A DNA stretch of 64,000 nt from assembly GCF_000250635.1 (NCBI RefSeq), contig NC_016940.1, forward strand, positions 2,652,001 through 2,716,000, read 5' to 3'. The first letter of the stretch is position 1. Each line of letters begins with the position of its first letter. The stretch is from Saprospira grandis str. Lewin (GTDB lineage: Bacteria > Bacteroidota > Bacteroidia > Chitinophagales > Saprospiraceae). Below, in pieces: positions 7,623 to 16,217 of this stretch. A program made the position numbers and the translations under genes. The notes beneath the pieces are model-generated. The model was not told where the DNA came from and made no database searches. It was given only the letters and a program-made list of their open reading frames with translations.

Positions 7623-9536
7623 TTATTCTTTTGAAAGACGATCAATCAATCGCCGAGACATATCTACAAAGTTTTCTTCAGAGATTAGGCCAATTAGCTC
7701 CTTATTCTTTAGAACGGGCAAAATTTTTACGCCTTCTTTCCTCATAATCTTCATGACTTCGGTAATGGTGTTTTGAGGCGCAACGGTTCGGGGATGAAGC
7801 TGCATGATTGCGCCTACCGTTTTTCCCTCTTCCTTTTGAGGACTAGATAAATAGCGCATGATCGATTTGGCCGTGACCACCCCCTGCAAATGCCCTTCTT
7901 CATCTTCTACCGGCAGGTAGTTCAGGTCGTTCCAATCCATCAGGCTGTAGGCGTATTCTACAATATCATCTTGATGGACCGTAACCAGGTCCGTACTCAT
8001 AAACTCCTCAACCAATAGCTTGGAGGGGTCGTATTGATGAAACTGCCCTAGCTCCGGAATTTCCCACTCATGTACAGGCCGGCTCTGCGTCTGATGCTCA
8101 TAAATGGCCGCCGTGATGGTGGTCAAGCTTTCATCTACGCTGGTCTCTTTCTTGAATTTAGAGAAGGTACGCAGAATCCAACGGGCCCCATTACTATGCC
8201 GGCGAACCCTTTCTTCCATAATGCCCAAATAGCGATCAATATGCTCCGGCTCAATGTTCCGATGGGCTAAACCCGCTCTGGCCATAGGCAAAAGTTCTTC
8301 TAGCATTAGGGTGCGAGCATTCACTTTTTTGTCGCCGGTCCAGGTAAATTCAGAATCAATCCCCATCTTGGCGGCCTTGATAAAGTTGTCTCGAGCATCA
8401 TCAAAACTCATGAGTTTGGTGATGTCGTTATGGGCCAAGGACATGCCCTCCATCAAACCCAACCAAAAGGCCGAATTAGCCATTTCATCAATCACGGTAG
8501 GTCCAGCACCAAAGACGCGGTTTTCTATCCGAAGATGAGGTTTGCCATTGCCCGAAATACCATAACATGGACGGTTCCAGCGGTAGACGGTACCATTGTG
8601 CACCTGCAAGGCTTTTAGCTTGGGGGCTACTTTCTGGGCCAAACGCTCTAAGGAGTCTTCCTCGATGTCGGTGCCCAATATAATACGGAAACGGGTGATG
8701 TCTTCTTTGTAAATCTCTAGGGCCGACTTATGCAACCAGTCGTGCCCAAAGGTGACTCTCGGACTCTGGTCTCTGAGGTGGTCCCGGCTCTTTCGGTTGT
8801 CTATCGATTGCTGAAAAAGGGCAATTCGCGACTCATGCCAAAGCCGCTTGCCAAAAAGAAGAGGGGAGTTGGCGGCCATGGCCAATACCGGCCCCGTAAC
8901 GGCTTGGGCAATGTTGTACATTTTGACAAAATCTTGCGGACGAACCTGCAAATGTACCTGAAAACTGGTGTTGCTCGCCTCTAATAAGGGCGAATCATGC
9001 CGCACAATCAATTCGTCAATCCCCACTATATGCAGCTCGTAATCACTGCCCCGCATTTTGCGCAAAGCGTGCATCAATGCGGCATAACGCTCCTTGGGCG
9101 TGAGCTTGCTCATGTGCAAATCAAACTTGCGCAAAGAAGGCAATATCCCCGTGAGTAGCAATCGGCTGTCGTGCCGAGCCGCAACCTTGGCCAACTCTCC
9201 CAATCGTTGCCGTAGCTCGCTTTCCATATTAAATAAAGCATCTCCCTCAAAACGTTGAGGAGATAGATTGATCTCTAAGTTGAATTGGGCGAGCTCGGTG
9301 GTCAACCATTCTGGATGAAATTCTTCCAAAATTTGCATGGCTGTGCAAGCCGGCTTATAATGTTTGTCAATTAAACACATTTCTTGCTCCGCCCCAATGC
9401 GCAAAACATCATCCTCAAACCAGTTGCCCTCTAGCATGGTCTCAAAGGCTTGAACATCTTGTAGTAACTGCCGCACAAAGTGCTGCATATCGCTCTTACT
9501 ACTGGAGCTAGCTAGTCGTACACGTTCTTCTCCCAT
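7623..9536 (-). CDS. GCS2-type carboxylate-amine ligase fused to a C-terminal CBS-domain pair
   Basis: A 637-residue protein. Residues about 25-400 resemble the glutamate-cysteine ligase type 2 (YbdK) family: RIGAEQEMCLIDKHYKP, AQFNLEINLSPQRFEG, and a C-terminal RIENRVFGAGPTVIDEMAN. Residues about 505-635 form two CBS motifs (VEEFMSTDLVTVHQDDIVEYA and VGAIMQLHPRTVAPQNTITEV). The first part should ligate an amine to a glutamate-like carboxylate using ATP; the CBS pair usually senses adenine nucleotides. The fusion implies nucleotide regulation of the ligase, which is inference. True glutathione synthesis cannot be claimed. It is the first gene of a unit with the small secreted protein downstream. 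Confidence 0.85.
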   Translation of the reverse strand: MGEERVRLASSSSKSDMQHFVRQLLQDVQAFETMLEGNWFEDDVLRIGAEQEMCLIDKHYKPACTAMQILEEFHPEWLTTELAQFNLEINLSPQRFEGDALFNMESELRQRLGELAKVAARHDSRLLLTGILPSLRKFDLHMSKLTPKERYAALMHALRKMRGSDYELHIVGIDELIVRHDSPLLEASNTSFQVHLQVRPQDFVKMYNIAQAVTGPVLAMAANSPLLFGKRLWHESRIALFQQSIDNRKSRDHLRDQSPRVTFGHDWLHKSALEIYKEDITRFRIILGTDIEEDSLERLAQKVAPKLKALQVHNGTVYRWNRPCYGISGNGKPHLRIENRVFGAGPTVIDEMANSAFWLGLMEGMSLAHNDITKLMSFDDARDNFIKAAKMGIDSEFTWTGDKKVNARTLMLEELLPMARAGLAHRNIEPEHIDRYLGIMEERVRRHSNGARWILRTFSKFKKETSVDESLTTITAAIYEHQTQSRPVHEWEIPELGQFHQYDPSKLLVEEFMSTDLVTVHQDDIVEYAYSLMDWNDLNYLPVEDEEGHLQGVVTAKSIMRYLSSPQKEEGKTVGAIMQLHPRTVAPQNTITEVMKIMRKEGVKILPVLKNKELIGLISEENFVDMSRRLIDRLSKE

Positions 9537-9664
9537 ATGATTTCGTAGTTAAATAAAATGTTAAGGACCTTACGAACATAAAAAGAAGTCTATTAAAAAA
9601 GGGACTTTTGCCCAATTTTATTAAGCTGGCTTGCTTTATTTGCAAACTTTATAAAAGTTTTTTG

Positions 9665-9836
9665 TTTTGGGGCTGCCCCGCCCTGCGGGCGGGTCGGGCT
9701 GTGTCGCAGCTCGCAGGTCTGCTCGGCCCTGCGCAAAAAAGCTGCGCTTTTTTGCTGGCTCTGCGGCTGCGCCGCCCTGCTTTCCATCCCTCAGCCAGGG
9801 GCGGCTGGAACAGCCGCCGCTAAACCCTTGCCGCCT
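9665..9836 (+). repeat. GC-rich multi-hairpin element, copy 3
   Basis: Opens TTTTGGGGCTGCCCCGCC, then the core and an AAAAAAGC...GCTTTTTT stem. It lies in the divergent gap between the GCS2-CBS gene and the next lipoprotein. Confidence 0.9.
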
Positions 9837-9883
9837 GGCTTTCGTTTAGACGAATACTAGCCTTCACTCTAAATTTTAACCTT

Positions 9884-10369
9884 ATGCGTTTTCTCTTTGC
9901 TCTTTTTCTGCTTAGCTCTAGCCTGTTGTTGTCTTGCGATAAAAATGGAGACCGTCTCGAATTGCCTTTTACTACTTGGGTAGAGGTTCCCGCAGGCCTC
10001 AATGGGGTACTAACCTATCACTTTCCCACTGATGTCTATACCAATGGAACAGTGCCCGAAAATCTCAAGCAGGCACAACCCGCCCGCATCCGTCTCTATT
10101 TAGAAGATGGACAGGCTTCTTTTGATTTTGCCCGACGCGTTTACCTAGATGCCGTGACCGATAGCAGCCGCAATGAGCTAGGCTACCGCCTAGACGTTCC
10201 CCTGACCAATTCGGCTAGCCTAGATTTATTCCCCTCTATTGTGGACCTCAAAGAGCAGTTGGCCCAAGATCAGTTTCGCATTGAGCTGAAGATTGATCTC
10301 CGCTCTACCACTACAGCCACTAGCCGCATGAGAATCGAGCTAGATTTTCTGGCCGAATTGCTCGATTAA
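9884..10369 (+). CDS. Hypothetical lipoprotein
   Basis: A 161-residue protein with a lipoprotein signal: hydrophobic residues 3-16 followed by LLLSC (Cys at about 18). The rest is predicted beta-rich and I do not recognise the family. Its last 30 bases overlap the 3' end of the convergent aroQ gene, so both coding ends are read from opposite strands. It has no visible operon partner. Confidence 0.75.
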   Translation: MRFLFALFLLSSSLLLSCDKNGDRLELPFTTWVEVPAGLNGVLTYHFPTDVYTNGTVPENLKQAQPARIRLYLEDGQASFDFARRVYLDAVTDSSRNELGYRLDVPLTNSASLDLFPSIVDLKEQLAQDQFRIELKIDLRSTTTATSRMRIELDFLAELLD

Positions 10370-10789
10370 ATAACGCAGGCCCAAGGCATAGCCCCGCCAA
10401 CCCAATCCAGAAATAACGCCTACTGCCGCCTCTGCCAAATAGGAATGTCGCCGGTATTCCTCCCGCTGATGAACATTGGAGAGGTGCACTTCTACTACCG
10501 GCCGACTAATGCCCCGAACCGCATCGGCTAAGGCAATAGAGGTATGGGCATAGGCGCCTGGATTAAAGACAATGCCTAAATAATCAAAGCCAACGGCATG
10601 TAGCTGGTCCAAAAGGGCCCCTTCATGATTCGATTGGAAATAATGTAGCCGATAGGGGAGCAAGAGCTCACCCATATCGGCGTTTATTTGGTCCAGTATC
10701 TCCTCAAAGTTTGCCGAACCGTATACTTCGGGCTCTCGCTTCCCCAGTAAATTGAGGTTGGGCCCATTCATAATCAATAGATCTTTCAT
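10340..10789 (-). CDS. aroQ: Type II 3-dehydroquinate dehydratase
   Basis: A 149-residue enzyme that converts 3-dehydroquinate to 3-dehydroshikimate in the shikimate pathway; type II enzymes are cytoplasmic dodecamers. The start is MKDLLIMNGPNLNLLGKREP at 10789; an in-frame extension to 10849 is discarded because it runs into a repeat element. Signature residues are NGPNLNLLG (8-16), the active-site Tyr in REPEVYG, FQSNHEGALLD, GIVFNPGAYAHTSIAL and VEVHLSNVHQREEYRRHS (catalytic His). Length matches the family. The neighbouring genes are unrelated to aromatic biosynthesis. The convergent 30-base overlap with the lipoprotein gene is unusual. Confidence 0.95.
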   Translation of the reverse strand: MKDLLIMNGPNLNLLGKREPEVYGSANFEEILDQINADMGELLLPYRLHYFQSNHEGALLDQLHAVGFDYLGIVFNPGAYAHTSIALADAVRGISRPVVEVHLSNVHQREEYRRHSYLAEAAVGVISGLGWRGYALGLRYLIEQFGQKI

Positions 10790-10801
10790 TGCTGCTGTTA
10801 G

Positions 10802-10896
10802 TATGGTATTCGTCGCTGCGCTCCTCATGCGCAATATGTCCCCGCCCACCCACCCCTCTACGGGATTCCTTAAGGAATCCCTCGGGGAGGCTGGAC
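10802..10896 (-). repeat. Second repeat family (B), copy 1
   Basis: Contains the palindrome GGGATTCCTTAAGGAATCCC and a CCCCGCCCACCCACCCCTC tract. A reverse-complement copy with small changes lies at 16391-16477. It separates aroQ from the upstream gene. Confidence 0.85.
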
Positions 10897-10906
10897 CAAA
10901 ACAAAA

Positions 10907-11524
10907 CTAAGCGATTCTATACCAAAGGCCCAAAACAAAAAGCAAGAAAAACCCGCCCCAACCTATGTAAGCCAGATGGATCGGCTCCTCCTCAGGCAGT
11001 TTGCAAGAGATCGCCTTCTGCGGCTCAGCCTGCTCTATAGCGCCTTGCTCTGCTCTTGGCTGCGGCTCGGCCTTGGGCGAGTCCGTCTTTTTCTTGGGCG
11101 CTGGACAGCGGTCCATGGGCTTTTGGATCTCCTCCAAAGCAGGTTGTTGCGGATCTGCAAGCGTATCGCTTACCCTCGGCAGACTATCCTCCTCAAAGCC
11201 AATAAACTCGATATTCCTGGGGTAGCGCTTACGCAGCTCTTCCATCGAGAGCTTTTGCTGATGAATATATAAATGGTTCTTTACGGTATCGATCTCAAGC
11301 GATTGGTCCCAATCTCTTATGGTCTCTACGACCATAGAATCATTCAGCTTTTCTAGCCGAATCATCATGGGGGGCGGCAAACCAAAGTCATCCTCTGGCA
11401 AGTCCTCTGGATTAAAAAAAGGCAGCTCGCCCGCAAAACTTTTGTAGGCTATTGCTTTGGTTTGCCCCCAAATGGGCCCTTGCAAAAGGACCAAAGCTAA
11501 AAGACAGAGTATCAGTTGTTTCAT
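10907..11524 (-). CDS. Hypothetical secreted/membrane protein with C-terminal transmembrane segment
   Basis: A 205-residue protein. The start at 11524 (MKQLILCLLALVLLQGPIWGQ) gives a clean signal peptide; the longer in-frame ATG at 11599 adds an implausible leader. The mature part is acidic and proline-rich with a cluster of KKKTDSPKAEPQPRAEQ-type low complexity. It ends in a membrane helix (GWGGFFLLFVLGLWYRIA), so it is probably tail-anchored in the inner membrane facing the periplasm. I recognise no family. Confidence 0.65.
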   Translation of the reverse strand: MKQLILCLLALVLLQGPIWGQTKAIAYKSFAGELPFFNPEDLPEDDFGLPPPMMIRLEKLNDSMVVETIRDWDQSLEIDTVKNHLYIHQQKLSMEELRKRYPRNIEFIGFEEDSLPRVSDTLADPQQPALEEIQKPMDRCPAPKKKTDSPKAEPQPRAEQGAIEQAEPQKAISCKLPEEEPIHLAYIGWGGFFLLFVLGLWYRIA

Positions 11525-11673
11525 GAGTTGTTGTGATTTGGCGTAAACTGTTAAAAAAAGTTTGGGCTCTTCAAAAAACAGCCGCAAACTATTGGCCAAA
11601 AGTTGGAAGGCTTAGCTAGGGGAGGCCCCATAGGCTAGTTTGTCAAACAAATAGCAGTATACTATAGCTCTTA

Positions 11674-11975
11674 GCTAATTTGTAGATGCAAAATGGCTAG
11701 AAACAGTTGTTTAGCGCTAATCTGCAATTGCAAAACAGCTCTGGCGTGGCGCCAGAGCTAATCTGCAGTTGCAAAACGCCTCTGGCGTGGCGCCAGAGCT
11801 AATCTGCAGTTGCAAAACGCCTCTGGCGTGGCGCCGGAGCTAATCTGCAGTTGCAAAACGTCTCTGGCGTGGCGCCGGAGCTAATCTGCAGTTGCAAAAC
11901 GCCTCTGGCGTGGCGCCGGAGCTAATTTGCAGTTGCAAAACGCCTCTGGCGTGGCGCCAGAGCTAATTTGCAGTT
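11674..11975 (+). repeat. 41-bp tandem repeat array (six near-identical units plus flanking partial units)
   Basis: Units begin GCTAATCTGCAGTTGCAAAA at 11716, 11757, 11798, 11839, 11880 and 11921, exactly 41 bp apart. A diverged 42-bp unit lies at 11674 and a partial one at 11962. Each unit includes the inverted repeat CTCTGGCGTGGCGCCAGAG. Units differ by one to three bases, and there are no variable spacers. No start codon or ribosome site is associated. The gap from 11525 to 12459 holds no gene. Confidence 0.93.
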
Positions 11976-12039
11976 TACAAATCCCTCCGGGCGTATCTAT
12001 AATGCCCTATCTTTTTTTTCTGGACTGACCCTACTACAG

Positions 12040-12300
12040 TTTAGGCACAGGGGCTTAGCAGCGAAATATGGAAGACAGTTGTATTTTGGGGCCAAATATC
12101 CTGCAGCCTAAAGGCCGCAGCCAATCCAAGGGGCCTTGATATTTCTCGCCGCAGGAGCTTAAAAGCCCCTGCTTCATTGGAGATGGGCGAAGCCCTTCGG
12201 TTTTCAGGTCCTGCGGCTTTTAAGCTGCAGGCCATGGGAAGCTAAAGCGCTAGCTTATTGGGTACTTATCTGGCTGCGGCTTTTAAGCTGCAGACTACAG
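12040..12300. repeat. Cluster of imperfect CTGCAG-ended hairpins
   Basis: Several short stem-loops follow each other: CTGCAGCCTAAAGGCCGCAG at 12101-12120, CAGGAGCTTAAAAGCCCCTG near 12155, and CTGCGGCTTTTAAGCTGCAG twice (12211-12230 and 12274-12293). No coding potential is seen. Confidence 0.6.
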
Positions 12301-12303
12301 ATA

Positions 12304-12452
12304 GCAGGCGGCGAAGCCGCCGCAGGCCTAGCGATGTGCAGCAGTGGCCGTCAGGCCAGACCAAGCGGGCCTTAGCCCGCGCAGGGCCGAGCGAACAGCG
12401 AGCTGCGAAACGTAGCGCCGCAAGGCGAAGCCGCAGCGGAGGCCCCAAAAAA
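12304..12452 (-). repeat. GC-rich multi-hairpin element, copy 4
   Basis: Reads in the sense direction of the PhoX-type gene, starting 8 bases after its stop (TTTTTTGGGGCCTCCGCTGC on the minus strand). Includes the CTAGCGATGTGCAGCAGTGG tail variant also found at 35613-35750. Confidence 0.9.
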
Positions 12453-12459
12453 CAATCAC

Positions 12460-14121
12460 CTAGCTATTATAGCCCATCAACTTATCGAGGGAGGGGCCAC
12501 TAATGACCACCACGGCAGAGCGGGGCACACTATCGCCGCCTTCTGGCCAATGGCTCGTGAGTTCCTCTAGGCTAGGGCTGGTCTCTCCGGGATGCTGCAC
12601 ACTGAGGAAGAGGTGGCGACCGTCGGGCGTGAAGTAAGGGCCAGTGAGCTCGGCATCTTTGGGGGCAGAAGCGACCCGAATCACCTTGTCCTCTGCCTGA
12701 TGATAGACGAACAAACTATTGTTGCCATAGGGCGTATAGGGGGCCTTGCCGATCTTGCTGCCAGAGATATCGGAGGTAAACCAAAGGTTGCCTCTGGGAT
12801 CAAAGGCCATATTATCGGGGCAGGCAAAACCGAAGTCCGCCCCACCGGTCAAAAAGGCTTCTGCCTTAAATGTAAGGCCTGTTTTATCTTCTGAATCTTC
12901 TTCAATCTTGAGAATTTGGCCCATATAATCTCCCTTGGGAATATTATTAGTGAGCGTGATGAGCACATTTCCCGTTTGGGGATCAAACTCAATATCCTCG
13001 GGGCGATTGAGGGGCGTAGCGCCCAAGAGTTTGGCGGCCTCTCGCAGACGGATAAGGACCTCCGTTTGGTCCTTAAAATGCTCTTGCAAAATGGGCTGCT
13101 CCTCATAATTGAGGGATAGCCACTCGCCTTTTTCGGTATTGGCGGCATAGAGTGTGCCCTCGGTCAGGCTACCGGGTTGGCTGCTAATAAACTTATAGAT
13201 ATGTTCATCATTTTTGTCATCGCCGGTATAGACCACTAGGCGGCCATCGGAGGCTTCATGCACCTGAGCGCATTCATGGGCACAGCGGCCTAGGGCCACC
13301 AACTTACGGGCTTTTCCGCTCTTAATATTCACCTCGACCACCCAGCCATAATGCTCGGGCAGATTATCGGGATACTTATGTTCCCAGCCATAGGCAGAGG
13401 CGATGCGTTTGGGTTGTTCGGCATCTTGGCTATAATCGCTTTCGCCATAATAAAATTGGTAGTTTTCCTCACAGGTCAGGATGCTGCCCCAGGGCGTCAC
13501 GCCGCCCGCACAATTGCCAAAGGTGCCCATAGCGACCTTTTTGCCAGCTATGGCTTCGGGCCAATCAAAAGGGATTTCGGTAAAGCCATTTAGGCGGCGG
13601 TTATAGTCGCTATCCTGCTTAATGGTCCAGGGGCCATCGGCTTTTTTTTGGATATGCAGAATAGAGCCGCCCACCTCATAGAGCTCTTGGTCAATGGCCT
13701 CCTTCGTCTTTGTTTTGGGGTCGGCTTTGCGGGCAAAACCGTGTACAAACAGAGGGTCGAGATATTCGTGATTAACCCAAAGCAGGCCTTCTTGTAGATC
13801 TGGCCCTTGTTGGAGCGGGATATAGGCGGTATAATCGTTATTAAAGCCAAACTTATCTTTAGGAGAAATCTCATCCTGCCATTTGGCCAAAATCTGATAC
13901 TCCAGCCCCTCATCGAGAAGGAGTTGGTCCTCGGTTTTGGCGGCCAGGCCTTTAAAAGGGAACTCAATTTTGGGTTCTATTTTTTCGCCAGTTTCGGTAT
14001 AGCCCTTATTATGTTGGGGTTCGCCACAAGACTCTAGGCTAGTGAATAGGCTAGCGCCAGAAACAGCTAGGCCTGTACGGCCCAAGAACTGTAGAAAAGA
14101 TCGTCTGTTTTGCTCTTTCAT
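12460..14121 (-). CDS. PhoX-type alkaline phosphatase (DUF839), Tat-exported
   Basis: A 553-residue protein. The start MKEQNRRSFLQFLGRTG at 14121 gives a Tat signal (RRSFLQF); an in-frame extension to 14292 only translates a repeat element. After a lipobox-like SLESC near residue 35 comes the PhoX fold: LLWVNHEYLDP, VAMGTFGNCAGGVTPWGS followed by ILTCEENY (conserved Cys and Glu of the metal site), CAHECAQVH, RPEDIEFDPQTGNVLITLTN, and FACPDNMAFDPRGNLWFTSD. PhoX enzymes release phosphate from organic esters in the periplasm using Ca and Fe. Many DUF839 relatives have unproven activity. No Pho-box was identified. Confidence 0.87.
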   Translation of the reverse strand: MKEQNRRSFLQFLGRTGLAVSGASLFTSLESCGEPQHNKGYTETGEKIEPKIEFPFKGLAAKTEDQLLLDEGLEYQILAKWQDEISPKDKFGFNNDYTAYIPLQQGPDLQEGLLWVNHEYLDPLFVHGFARKADPKTKTKEAIDQELYEVGGSILHIQKKADGPWTIKQDSDYNRRLNGFTEIPFDWPEAIAGKKVAMGTFGNCAGGVTPWGSILTCEENYQFYYGESDYSQDAEQPKRIASAYGWEHKYPDNLPEHYGWVVEVNIKSGKARKLVALGRCAHECAQVHEASDGRLVVYTGDDKNDEHIYKFISSQPGSLTEGTLYAANTEKGEWLSLNYEEQPILQEHFKDQTEVLIRLREAAKLLGATPLNRPEDIEFDPQTGNVLITLTNNIPKGDYMGQILKIEEDSEDKTGLTFKAEAFLTGGADFGFACPDNMAFDPRGNLWFTSDISGSKIGKAPYTPYGNNSLFVYHQAEDKVIRVASAPKDAELTGPYFTPDGRHLFLSVQHPGETSPSLEELTSHWPEGGDSVPRSAVVVISGPSLDKLMGYNS

Positions 14122-14152
14122 GATATGAAGTTTATTTAGCACTGATGTTTTA

Positions 14153-14298
14153 TTTTGGGGCCCGCGGCCGGCTAGCCTTCGGCTAGCTCGGCCGCCGCTA
14201 TGCTGCGCGGCTCGCAAGTCTGCTCGGCCCTGCAGCCGCCTTTGGCGGCTTGGGTCTGGCCTTGCGGCCACCGCTGCGCAGCGCTGGGCCAAAAGCGC
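14153..14298 (+). repeat. GC-rich multi-hairpin element, copy 5
   Basis: Opens TATTTTGGGGCCCGCGGCCGG (the GGGGCCC variant) and ends GCGCTGCGCAGCGCTGGGC. It lies upstream of the PhoX-type start, antisense to that gene. Confidence 0.9.
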
Positions 14299-14380
14299 TT
14301 GATTAGCTAGTTAAAGTTAAAAAGCATCCTTTGCATTCAGAAGTATTGGGTTAAAATTTAAGGAGAATTAAACTGGGGCC

Positions 14381-14413
14381 AAAAAAAAGCTGGTTCTAGA
14401 AATAGAACCAGCT
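14381..14413 (-). terminator. Intrinsic terminator of the vWA gene
   Basis: 11-bp stem AGCTGGTTCTA with GAAA loop, followed on the minus strand by eight T residues. Confidence 0.92.
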
Positions 14414-14434
14414 CATATTAGCTAAAGTAATGGC

Positions 14435-16093
14435 TTAATTATTTTGGGCTGCGGGATTACTTTTTATTTGGGCGGCCAACTGGATCAATTTCACCAGCTC
14501 GGCACGGTCGCCATTGGGGTCTTGGCCTTTGGCAGAGAGGGCCCAATTTTTCACCTTATCAAAATTGGCCGTTCCCTTAAATTCGGAATCTCGGAGCAGC
14601 ATGCCAAAGGCAGCTACAGCGGCCGAGAAACGGAAGTTATCGGAGGTTTGCTCTACGGCAGCATCCTTATTGAGGTTAAACTCTAGGAGTTTGCTTTTGT
14701 CGCTATCCAGAGGTTTGTAGCGCAGCTTAAGCGTCATGAGGTCGCTACTATTATTTTTGATGCTTGGGGCATCTTGGTATTTGAGTGCGGGTTGTTGAGT
14801 GACTTTTTGGGTAGAGGCCGAACCTTGTGGAATAATTTCATAGATGGCCGTAACGGTATGACCAGCGCCCAGCTCGCCTGCATCCTTGGTATCATCATCA
14901 AAGTCTTCGGCTTTGAGTAGGCGGTTTTCATAGCCGACTAGGCGGTAAGCTTTTACCCATTGTGGGTTAAATTCAATTTGGATCTTCACATCCTTGGCGA
15001 TGCTAAACATATTGGCGCGCATTTCTCGCACAAAGACCTTTTTGGCCTCCTTTTCATTATCGATATAGAAATAATTGCCATTGCCGGCATTAGAAATCTG
15101 CTCCATGCGATCATCTTTATAATTGCCCATACCAAAGCCGCAGATCGTGAGGTAGATATCGAGTTTGCGTTTTTCGGTAATCAGGTCCACCAAATCAGAG
15201 CTACTAGAAGGGCCAACATTAAAATCGCCATCGGTAGCGAGGATCACTCGGTTGTTTCCCCCTTCAATCAGGGCTTCTTGGGCTGTTTTATAGGCCAGCT
15301 CAATTCCTTGTCCACCGGCGGTAGAGCCGCCAGCTTCTAGGCGATCGAGGGCAGAAAGAATTTTATTGGCTTGGCTAGCGGGGGTAGCAGGCAGGACCAG
15401 TCCGGCGGCTCCCGCATAGGCCACAATAGCCACCTTATCCTTATCATCTAGTTGGGAGAGCAACATTTTGAGGCCTTTTTTGAGTAGGGGGAGTTTATTA
15501 TCGCTAGACATAGAGCCAGAGCAGTCAATCAAAAAGACCAAATTAGAGGGCTTGAGTTCATCATAGTTGAGGTCTTTCCCTTGTAGGCCAATATGCAAAA
15601 GCTGATGCTCTTGGGCCCAGGGGGCTTGGCTAAGCTCCATATTTACGGAGAAGGGATGTTCGCCAGTGGGTTGGGGATAATCATAATCAAAATAATTGAT
15701 CATTTCTTCTAGGCGGACGGCTCCATTGGGGGGGAGTTGGTTCCATTCGCTTAGGTAGCGGCGGACATTGCTGTAGGCTGCATTATCTACATCAATAGAA
15801 AAGGTAGAGAGGGGATTATCTTTGGCCCCAAGGAAGGGGTTTTCGATAATTTTGCCATACTCTTCGGTATTTTGGGCAATATCGCTAAGGGTATCGCCGA
15901 GGGCATCGGGATCTTCTGGCTCGACGACTTCGCCAGCGGCTTCTTCGGTGACGGCGGCCATTTCTTCTTTGAGGGAAGAGCGGGACTGGGTCATCATTTC
16001 GGCCTCTTTGGCTCCAGAGAGTTTAGATTGTTCACAGCTTTGGCCCAAAAACAAAAAGCTGATGAGGGCTAGGGGCAAAAAGTAGGATTTCAT
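14435..16093 (-). CDS. von Willebrand factor A domain lipoprotein (YfbK-like)
   Basis: A 552-residue protein with a lipobox near residues 17-20 (LGQSC). An acidic linker is followed by the vWA N-terminal domain (about 85-180, with NPLSTFSIDVDNAAYSNVRR). The vWA domain has a complete MIDAS: DCSGSMS at 190-196, GGSTAGGQGIELAY, and TDGDFNVG. A DUF3520-type C-terminal domain (about 400-545) carries FRFSAAVAAFGMLLRDSEF. These lipoproteins bind a divalent cation at the MIDAS and mediate protein contacts in the envelope; the partner is unknown. The family is often named after calcium-activated chloride channels, but no channel activity is implied. Monocistronic with its own terminator. Confidence 0.9.
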   Translation of the reverse strand: MKSYFLPLALISFLFLGQSCEQSKLSGAKEAEMMTQSRSSLKEEMAAVTEEAAGEVVEPEDPDALGDTLSDIAQNTEEYGKIIENPFLGAKDNPLSTFSIDVDNAAYSNVRRYLSEWNQLPPNGAVRLEEMINYFDYDYPQPTGEHPFSVNMELSQAPWAQEHQLLHIGLQGKDLNYDELKPSNLVFLIDCSGSMSSDNKLPLLKKGLKMLLSQLDDKDKVAIVAYAGAAGLVLPATPASQANKILSALDRLEAGGSTAGGQGIELAYKTAQEALIEGGNNRVILATDGDFNVGPSSSSDLVDLITEKRKLDIYLTICGFGMGNYKDDRMEQISNAGNGNYFYIDNEKEAKKVFVREMRANMFSIAKDVKIQIEFNPQWVKAYRLVGYENRLLKAEDFDDDTKDAGELGAGHTVTAIYEIIPQGSASTQKVTQQPALKYQDAPSIKNNSSDLMTLKLRYKPLDSDKSKLLEFNLNKDAAVEQTSDNFRFSAAVAAFGMLLRDSEFKGTANFDKVKNWALSAKGQDPNGDRAELVKLIQLAAQIKSNPAAQNN

Positions 16094-16217
16094 AGTGGTT
16101 GATTTAAGTAAAGGAGGAATATCCTCTAGGGGAAAATATTTGCTTCAGTGCATTAGATGAAGCCGAGGGGGCTTCTGGCGTTTTAAGATAAGCTTTTTTT
16201 GTGTTTTTGCTGGATTG

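Noticed and set aside
11674-11975. CRISPR array
   Set aside because: The 41-bp units are nearly identical throughout with no unique spacers, and no cas genes are in the window. The 22-bp arrays fail for the same reasons, with units far too short.
14122-14292. Extended N-terminus for the PhoX-type protein
   Set aside because: The extra 57 codons translate a GC-rich repeat element, while the downstream ATG gives a proper Tat signal. The same reasoning trims the starts at 40568, 48900, 35910 and 10789.
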